From Afipia sp. (lineage in GTDB: Bacteria > Pseudomonadota > Alphaproteobacteria > Rhizobiales > Xanthobacteraceae), in contig JACQDM010000002.1 in NCBI GenBank assembly GCA_016201045.1, forward strand, positions 682,001 through 746,000: 64,000 nt of DNA, written 5' to 3'. Of this stretch, positions 57,780 through 64,000 are shown in pieces. The position numbers and the translations under genes were made by a program. The notes below the pieces were generated by a model, which saw only the letters and a list, made by a program, of their open reading frames with translations, searched no databases and was not told the DNA's origin. Within the stretch, counting starts at the first letter, position 1; each line of letters begins with the position of its first letter.

Positions 57780-58547
57780 ATGACCTTGTTCGACATGACC
57801 GGCAAGAGCGCTGTGATCACAGGCTCCACCAAGGGCATCGGCCGCGCTATCGCAGAGCGCATGGTCGAGCATGGCGCAAAGGTTGTGATTTCGTCGCGCA
57901 AGCAGGATGCGTGCGATCAGGTCGCCAAGGAAATCAATGAAAAATACGGCAAAGGCAAATCGATTGCGGTCGCCGCCAATATTTCGTCGAAGGAAAATCT
58001 GCAGAACCTTGTCGACGAATCCAACAAGGCATTCGGCCAGATCGATGTTTTGGTCTGTAACGCAGCGTCGAATCCTTACTACGGTCCGCTTGCTGGAATC
58101 TCGGACGATCAGTTCAACAAGATTCTGTCGAACAATATCGTCGCCAACAACTGGCTGATCAGCATGGTCGTGCCGCAGATGATCAAGCGCAAGGACGGCT
58201 CGATCGTCATTGTCTCGTCCATCGGCGGCATCAAGGGGTCGACGGTTCTCGGCGCTTACGCGATCTCGAAGGCGGCCGACATGCAGCTTGCGCGCAATCT
58301 CGCTTGCGAATACGGCCCGCACAATGTTCGCGTCAACTGCATCGCGCCCGGCCTCATCAAAACCGATTTCGCGAAAGCGCTGTGGGACAATCCGGATACG
58401 CTGAAGGCATCGACGGCGCGCTCGCCGCTGCTGCGCATCGGAATTCCCGACGAGATTGCGGGCGCAGCCGTGTTAATGGGGTCAGCTGCCGGCAACTTCA
58501 TGACCGGGCAGACTATCGTGATCGACGGTGGCGCTACGATCAGCTAG
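57780..58547 (+). CDS. SDR family oxidoreductase
   Basis: MTLFDMTGKSAVITGSTKGIGRAIAERMVEHGAKVVISSRK...YAISKAADMQLARNLACEYGPHNVRVNCIAPGL. Confidence 0.94.
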   Translation: MTLFDMTGKSAVITGSTKGIGRAIAERMVEHGAKVVISSRKQDACDQVAKEINEKYGKGKSIAVAANISSKENLQNLVDESNKAFGQIDVLVCNAASNPYYGPLAGISDDQFNKILSNNIVANNWLISMVVPQMIKRKDGSIVIVSSIGGIKGSTVLGAYAISKAADMQLARNLACEYGPHNVRVNCIAPGLIKTDFAKALWDNPDTLKASTARSPLLRIGIPDEIAGAAVLMGSAAGNFMTGQTIVIDGGATIS

Positions 58548-58553
58548 GCCGCG

Positions 58554-59771
58554 TCACTCCACGGCCGCGTAGACGAGGCTGCGCACCAGCGTGCGGAAAT
58601 ATTCGCGCTGCCCCGGTCCCTGCGACAGGAAGATGGCAAACAGATCTTCCTTCGGATCGATCCAGAAGAATGTACCGGCCATGCCGCTCCAGAAGAACTG
58701 GCCGACAGAGCCGGCGAACGGTGCCATGCCTTCCTGCGTGCGCACCGCAAAGCCGAGACCGAACGAATGGCCCGGCGGCACGAGATGGGTTTCGATAAAC
58801 ACATCCGGTGCGAGATGATCGGATGCCATGAATCGCAACGTCTTGTGGCCGATCACGCGATTGCCGTCGAGAATGCCGCCATTCAGCAACATCTGGCAGA
58901 AGCGCGCGTAGTCCATCGCGGTTGAAATCAATCCGCCGCCGCCGGATTCCATTTTCGGAACTTCCAGCGGATCGATCAGTTCGACCTTGTCGCCGGTCCA
59001 CGGGTCCTTCGCGAATGGCTGGGTGAGGCGGGATTTGTTTTCCTGTGGCGTATGGAATGCCGTCTCGTTCATTTGCAGAGGAGCGAGAATTTTCTCGCGC
59101 AAATATTCGCCGAGCGTTTTGCCCGAGGCGACTTCGATGACGCGGCCGAGAATGTCGGTCGAGCGGCTGTAGTTCCACTGCGTGCCGGGTTGGCAAATCA
59201 AGGGCATGCCGGCGACGATCTTGGCATGTTCTTCGTTGGTGATGTCGCGGGCGGTAACGTTCGAGCGCGCGTACATGCGGTGCACGATGCTCATGCCGGT
59301 GAATTCGTAGACGATCCCGGAGGTGTGGCGAAGCAAGTCCTGAATCGTCACCGGCCGGCGCGGAAGTTCGTAAGTGAGAATGCCATTGCGCTCGACGCCG
59401 ACTTTTTGATCGCGGAATTCGGGAATGTAGCGGTAGACCGGATCGTTGAGCAGCAGGTAGCCATCTTCGGCGAGCTGCATGATGCCGAGCGAAACCATCG
59501 GCTTGGTCATCGAATAAATGCGGAAGATGCTGTCGCGCGACATCGGCGCGCTTTCGGCCGGGTTCTGCCTGCCCTGCGCCTCGAACCAGCCGATCTGCCC
59601 GTGCCGCGCCACCATCGAGACCACGCCGGGGGTCGTGCCCTTGTCGATCTCGCGCTGGAATGAATCGCGCATCTTCTGGAGGCGGACGGGTGAAAGTCCG
59701 ATCGATTCAGGTTTCGCGGAGGGAAGGGCGGGTGTGGATTTCGCAACGCTCGGCGCGGTGTGGACGTTCAT
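58554..59771 (-). CDS. serine hydrolase (beta-lactamase family)
   Basis: IFRIYSMTKPMVSLGIMQLAEDGYLLLNDPVYRYIPEF (SxxK), WNYSRSTDILGRVIEVASG (YxS). Confidence 0.94.
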   Translation of the reverse strand: MNVHTAPSVAKSTPALPSAKPESIGLSPVRLQKMRDSFQREIDKGTTPGVVSMVARHGQIGWFEAQGRQNPAESAPMSRDSIFRIYSMTKPMVSLGIMQLAEDGYLLLNDPVYRYIPEFRDQKVGVERNGILTYELPRRPVTIQDLLRHTSGIVYEFTGMSIVHRMYARSNVTARDITNEEHAKIVAGMPLICQPGTQWNYSRSTDILGRVIEVASGKTLGEYLREKILAPLQMNETAFHTPQENKSRLTQPFAKDPWTGDKVELIDPLEVPKMESGGGGLISTAMDYARFCQMLLNGGILDGNRVIGHKTLRFMASDHLAPDVFIETHLVPPGHSFGLGFAVRTQEGMAPFAGSVGQFFWSGMAGTFFWIDPKEDLFAIFLSQGPGQREYFRTLVRSLVYAAVE

Positions 59772-59853
59772 GGTTTCCTCGGCTTTTTGGTCGCGGGTCA
59801 GCCCGCCTTCCGGTCAGTGAAAGATTGACGCAAAAAACGGACCGGCGAAAGCG

Positions 59854-60393
59854 TCAATTCGCGAGCGCGTTACCCTCGCGGATCGAACAGCTTGCGGCTC
59901 CCGGCTGCATCGAGATGATATGGTACTCTGCGCCGTCAAACCCCTTCATCGTGGCTTGCGCATTGATTTTCCCGATGGTGACCGTCGTCGAACAACTGGC
60001 GAAGGATCCGTCGAACGTCGTCAGAAGTCGCCGCGCAATACCAATATTTTCTCGGACCATGGTGAGCGTGTTGCCGTTAAACTGGATGCCGCCCGAAGAC
60101 GTTTCAGGTCCAGCTTCTCTCTTTCCACCGTAACGCCCAGAGGTATTTGTGACGCGAAGAAACGGTCGTCCGGCGCTGCTGACATAGACAGTTGCCTGAA
60201 ACTGGCCGACCGGATTGGTGTTCATCCCGTCGGAAATCCGTTTGTAAGTCCCGGATTCGCCCCATGTGATCGTGATGGTCTTGTTGTAGAGCTGTTGAGG
60301 CGCGGCTGCGTTAGCGGCGCCGGACAATGAAAGCGTCATCGCCATGAGGAGCGCCGCATGGGTTGTGTTTTTTTTCGATGTTTTGGATGCCAT
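59854..60393 (-). CDS. hypothetical exported protein
   Basis: MASKTSKKNTTHAALLMAMTLSLSGAANAAAPQQLYNKTITITWGESGTYKR...; stop of caspase gene lies 18 nt upstream. Confidence 0.8.
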   Translation of the reverse strand: MASKTSKKNTTHAALLMAMTLSLSGAANAAAPQQLYNKTITITWGESGTYKRISDGMNTNPVGQFQATVYVSSAGRPFLRVTNTSGRYGGKREAGPETSSGGIQFNGNTLTMVRENIGIARRLLTTFDGSFASCSTTVTIGKINAQATMKGFDGAEYHIISMQPGAASCSIREGNALAN

Positions 60394-60411
60394 ACCGTTT
60401 AACTCCAAACC

Positions 60412-62187
60412 CTAGTTGCAAATTTCTCCGGTGCCCGCGGAGTTCGCCCGGCAACCCTTGTTGACCTGCCTGCATCCCTGGATTTCAAAGCTGCATATGG
60501 TCTGCATGCCGCCTGTGGCAGGTTTTGCGGCCTCCTTCGGCGCGCGTTCCTCGCGCTTCGGCGCTTCGTCGCGTTTGGCGACTGGCGGCGCGGGCTTCTT
60601 GACTTCGATCTTCTCGCAACTGTTGTCGTCTCCGACCTGATAGCCTGCCTTGCAGACGATCTTGTTGCAGCGATCGCCCTCAGCCTTGTAACCGCGTTCG
60701 CAGATCAGAGGACAGACACGGCTCTGCTTGCTCTTGACCGCGTCGAGCGAGTCGAGGCTTGCAACTTTGACATCGAGCTTCATCCCGGCGTTTTTGTTGA
60801 ATAGTTCCATCGCCTTTTGCGCAGCGGGGTTCCACGTGTCTCCGACAGCGCCGGTGTTGCAGCCGACGCGGCGCAGTTCACCCAGCAAGAGTTTCGGGAT
60901 TTCTGCGACCGCAACGGTGTCCGGCTTCGGAGGTTGCGCGGTCTGATCGGGCGGCGTGAGTGCAGCGACCGCGCCAACGGGCTTTTCCGCTTTCGCCTTA
61001 GCCTCCTCCTTAGCCTTCGCTTCGTCCGCTGCCTTGGCCTGAGCCGCGGCTTTTGCGCGCTCGGCCTCGGCAACTTTGGCTTCTTCAGCCTTCTTCGCGA
61101 GTTCTGCTGCGACGCGCGCCTGCTCGGCCTTGAGAGCTTCGGCTGCGGCTTTGTCCTGCGCCGCTTTCTTCGCACCCTCGATGGCCAGACGTGTTTGTTC
61201 GTCCTGAGCGGCTTTCGCTTTTTCGGTTGCGGCAAGCCGTGCGGCTTCGGCCGAGAGTTTATCACGCTGCGCTTTCGCCAATTCGGTGTAGAGGCCGGTC
61301 GGGTAGGTCGTGATGAAGTAGTCCCACACCGCTTTCGTGCCGACGCGCTCGGCAAGTTCGTAGTCGCGCCGCGCTGCTGCATTCTGATCGGGCGCCGCTG
61401 TGGCCGGCGGCGGTGTCACTGCGATGGCTGGAACGAGGGTGACGTCGTTGCCGCCGAGCGAGCCGTAGACGAAAGGTTCCTGCCGGTTGTTCGTCACTTT
61501 CAGAACGTCGTCGCGCACAAATCCGAACGCCTTGCGCAAATCCAGACCCGGCTTCGGCAGGTATTTGACCAGTGCGGCCGTGAACGGACTGTTCTTGTCG
61601 CCATCGGACGCCGTCGAACCCGCCTTCGCCGCGAACGCGATCAACGTATTCGGACTGGTCGGCTCGACCTTGGCAAGGCCGCGTGTGACTGCGCGGGTGC
61701 CGATCGTGCGCTTCATGGTCTTGTTGAAAGGATTGTCGCGGCACGCATCGAGGATCGCAAGCCGCAGCTGCTTGGCTGGCTCCATCACCGTGAGGATGCG
61801 GTCGAGCGGAATTGCCTCGTCGAACGCATCGATGTCGCGCTCGAGCGACGCATCGACGGGGATAAGGTAGTTGGTGCCGTCGATCTCGATGCCGTGGCCT
61901 GCGTAATAGACGACGGCCACATCGGCATCGCGGGCGGTGTCGGAGAAATCGCGGAGCGCGCGGCGCATTTCATTCGCCTTCAGATCGCGCCGCGAGTCGA
62001 TTACGTCGAAGCCTGCGCCTTTGAGCGTCGCCGTGATCGCCGCGGCGTCATTCACCGGATTGGGCAGCGCCGTGACGTTCTGGTAGGCGGAGTTGCCGAT
62101 CACCAGCGCAACGCGCTTCTCGGCGAGCGCCGGCCCGCAGCCGAGCGCTAACGCTGCAATTCCCAGAATTGCAATTCGGATGCGCAT
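60412..62187 (-). CDS. caspase family (peptidase C14-like) secreted protein with Ala/Lys/Glu-rich linker and Cys-rich C-terminus
   Basis: Signal peptide; EKRVALVIGNSAYQNVTALPNPVNDAAAITATLKGAGFDV, YYAGHGIEIDGTNYLIPVD, LAILDACRDNPF. Confidence 0.94.
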   Translation of the reverse strand: MRIRIAILGIAALALGCGPALAEKRVALVIGNSAYQNVTALPNPVNDAAAITATLKGAGFDVIDSRRDLKANEMRRALRDFSDTARDADVAVVYYAGHGIEIDGTNYLIPVDASLERDIDAFDEAIPLDRILTVMEPAKQLRLAILDACRDNPFNKTMKRTIGTRAVTRGLAKVEPTSPNTLIAFAAKAGSTASDGDKNSPFTAALVKYLPKPGLDLRKAFGFVRDDVLKVTNNRQEPFVYGSLGGNDVTLVPAIAVTPPPATAAPDQNAAARRDYELAERVGTKAVWDYFITTYPTGLYTELAKAQRDKLSAEAARLAATEKAKAAQDEQTRLAIEGAKKAAQDKAAAEALKAEQARVAAELAKKAEEAKVAEAERAKAAAQAKAADEAKAKEEAKAKAEKPVGAVAALTPPDQTAQPPKPDTVAVAEIPKLLLGELRRVGCNTGAVGDTWNPAAQKAMELFNKNAGMKLDVKVASLDSLDAVKSKQSRVCPLICERGYKAEGDRCNKIVCKAGYQVGDDNSCEKIEVKKPAPPVAKRDEAPKREERAPKEAAKPATGGMQTICSFEIQGCRQVNKGCRANSAGTGEICN

Positions 62188-62324
62188 TGCGATGCCCCCA
62201 AGAATGCGGAACCAAATCCGCGGCAAATTTCCGGTATTGCGCGAGCGCAAGCCGCTCAAGTTGCCGATTCCCCTCTGTTGTCGGTGACGCGGGAGGGGTT
62301 CACGGAAGAACGTTCTTCTTCGAC

Positions 62325-63854
62325 TCAGTTACACACCAAGGCGCCGCCGTTCATGATGCCGCCGTTCGTGGTCGTGTCGTTGACTACGTGGCAACCACGC
62401 GCAACGGGTCTGCACACACCGCCTGGACAGAACAACTGCCCGGACGGCGCGTCCTGCGCAGCGCGGCGCGGCGGTGTATCGCGATCCGGACGCGATGCGA
62501 CGGGCGGCACATATTTCGGTGGCGGCGGTTTGCGCACGACGATCCGTTCGCAGGTGTTGTCGTCGCCGACTTCGTAGCCATCCTTGCACGTGATCTTGGT
62601 GCAATTGTCGCCATCGACTTGATAGCCGTGCTTGCAGACGAGCGGGCAAATGCGTCCGGTCCGTCCCTTGATGACTTCAAGCGCGTCGAGGCTTGCGATC
62701 TTCACATCGAAGCGGGTGCCGGCATATTTGTTGAAGAGGTCCAGCGAGCGCTGCGCACCGGCATTCCATGTGGGTACGGGATCGTCCGCATAGCAGCCGA
62801 CCCGCCGCAATTCGGTGAGCAACTGCCTCGGCAGGTTATCGTCTCCGGGTGCCGTCGTTCGCGATGTGCCTTGCTGAGGCGCAAGCGCCGCCAGCTTCTT
62901 GCTCTGCGCGCGGGCGAGATCGCTGTAGAAGCCTTCAGGATAATTGGCGATGAAATAATCCCACGCATCCTTGGTGCCGACCTGCAACGCGAGCTCGTAG
63001 TCGCGGCGGATACGGTCCGTCGAGTCGACGGGTGCGAATTGCTGGACAGGCGCGCCCGACACGGGCGGGGTCGCAGCAACAACCGGGCCGGGCACCAGCG
63101 CCACGTCGTTACCGCCGAGCGAGCCGTATATAAACGGCTCCTGCTGGTTGTTGGTGATCTTCAAAACATCGTCGCGAACGAAGCCGAACGATTTGCGCAG
63201 ATCCATGCCGGGCGTCGCGATGTGAGCCGCGAGCGCTTTTGCAAACGGGCTGTTCTTGCCGTCGCCGTCGGCGGCGGTCGAGCCGGCCTTCGCGGCGAAG
63301 GCGATCATGGTGTTGGGATTGACGGGTTCGACCTTGGCGAGGCCGCGCGTACCGATGGCGCGTGTGCCGATCGAGCGCTTCATGGTTTTGCCGAACGGAT
63401 TGTCGCGGCATGCGTCGAGGATGATGAGCCGCAGTTGCTTTGCCGGCTCCATCGCGACGAGAACGCGATCCAGCGGATAGGTCTCGTCGTAGACGTCAGT
63501 GTCGCGTTCGAGAACGGCGTCCACCGGGATCAGGAAGTTGGTACCATCGACCTCAATGCCGTGGCCTGCATAGTAGACGACGGCGATATCCGCATCGCGC
63601 GCCTGATCGGCGAAGTCGCGCAGCGCCTTTCGCATCGTGTCCTTGGTGACGTCGGCGCGCAGCGTAACGGACTCGAAGCCCGACGCCTTCAGCGTCGAAG
63701 CAATCATGGCGGCATCGTTCGACGGGTTGGTCAGCTTCGGCACGTTCTGATAACTGGAATTGCCGATCACAAGCGCGACGCGTTTCTCGGCCGATGCGCC
63801 GGTCGCAGTTAGCGCGAGAAAGAGTGCGGTCAATAAAAGGTGACGGATGCGCAA
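62325..63854 (-). CDS. caspase family (peptidase C14-like) secreted protein, paralog of the neighbour
   Basis: EKRVALVIGNSSYQNVPKLTNPSNDAAMIASTLKASGFESV, YYAGHGIEVDGTNFLIPVD, LIILDACRDNPFGKTMKRSIGTRAIGTRGLAKVEP. Confidence 0.94.
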   Translation of the reverse strand: MRIRHLLLTALFLALTATGASAEKRVALVIGNSSYQNVPKLTNPSNDAAMIASTLKASGFESVTLRADVTKDTMRKALRDFADQARDADIAVVYYAGHGIEVDGTNFLIPVDAVLERDTDVYDETYPLDRVLVAMEPAKQLRLIILDACRDNPFGKTMKRSIGTRAIGTRGLAKVEPVNPNTMIAFAAKAGSTAADGDGKNSPFAKALAAHIATPGMDLRKSFGFVRDDVLKITNNQQEPFIYGSLGGNDVALVPGPVVAATPPVSGAPVQQFAPVDSTDRIRRDYELALQVGTKDAWDYFIANYPEGFYSDLARAQSKKLAALAPQQGTSRTTAPGDDNLPRQLLTELRRVGCYADDPVPTWNAGAQRSLDLFNKYAGTRFDVKIASLDALEVIKGRTGRICPLVCKHGYQVDGDNCTKITCKDGYEVGDDNTCERIVVRKPPPPKYVPPVASRPDRDTPPRRAAQDAPSGQLFCPGGVCRPVARGCHVVNDTTTNGGIMNGGALVCN

Positions 63855-64000
63855 TTCGCGAGCCTCCAGAAGAAGCCGGGCATTTATTTAAATGTACGGC
63901 CAGAATAGCCCTTAGCCGCGCCGACTCAAGGGCAGATGGCTTTGTTGGACGCAATGTTCAGCGCTAAGGTTCGATGGAAGCGAATAAATTCCTTGATGCT

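Noticed and set aside
60817-62151. 444-aa plus-strand ORF (and 62169-63812, 547 aa)
   Set aside because: Both are antisense of the caspase genes; their mutual similarity simply mirrors the paralogy on the coding strand
1-64000. CRISPR array, rRNA operon, IS/transposase or prophage
   Set aside because: No regularly spaced direct repeats, no transposase/integrase/phage structural motifs in any listed ORF

Overview
64 kb of ordinary-looking chromosomal DNA from a high-GC alphaproteobacterium, probably Bradyrhizobiaceae-like judging by protein flavour and gene content. There are about 60 supportable genes, 5 tRNAs, one clear cobalamin riboswitch, and no CRISPR array, rRNA, prophage or IS element that I can support. 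Recognisable genes include thrS, folE, hisI, cysE, nadK, rlmB, yidD, a TonB receptor behind the cobalamin riboswitch, PilZ/PAS/Hpt/response-regulator signalling genes, and an acyl-CoA dehydrogenase/phosphotransferase/SDR cluster. The best items for a second look are: (1) tandem secreted caspase-like proteases sharing a Cys-rich C-terminal module, plus a small secreted partner; (2) three perfect TTAA-N7-TTAA(C) CtrA-like boxes and several one-mismatch versions in front of signalling/envelope genes; (3) a candidate intergenic sRNA (about 20.52-20.71 kb) with a CtrA-like box upstream, a strong terminator downstream and a G-quadruplex-like 16-mer repeated at 18.05 kb; (4) a split kinase + acyl-CoA dehydrogenase pair resembling the two halves of ACAD10/11; (5) decay/rearrangement scars: a truncated second copy of a MetE/MesD-like gene, an NCS2 permease with an internal deletion and frameshift, and an MFS gene with a perfect Shine-Dalgarno in front of ATC; (6) paired palindromic operators upstream of cysE and of a TetR/acyl-CoA dehydrogenase divergon; (7) tandem tRNA-Gly(TCC) genes that differ by compensatory stem changes. 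All calls are from reading the sequence; no database search was run.
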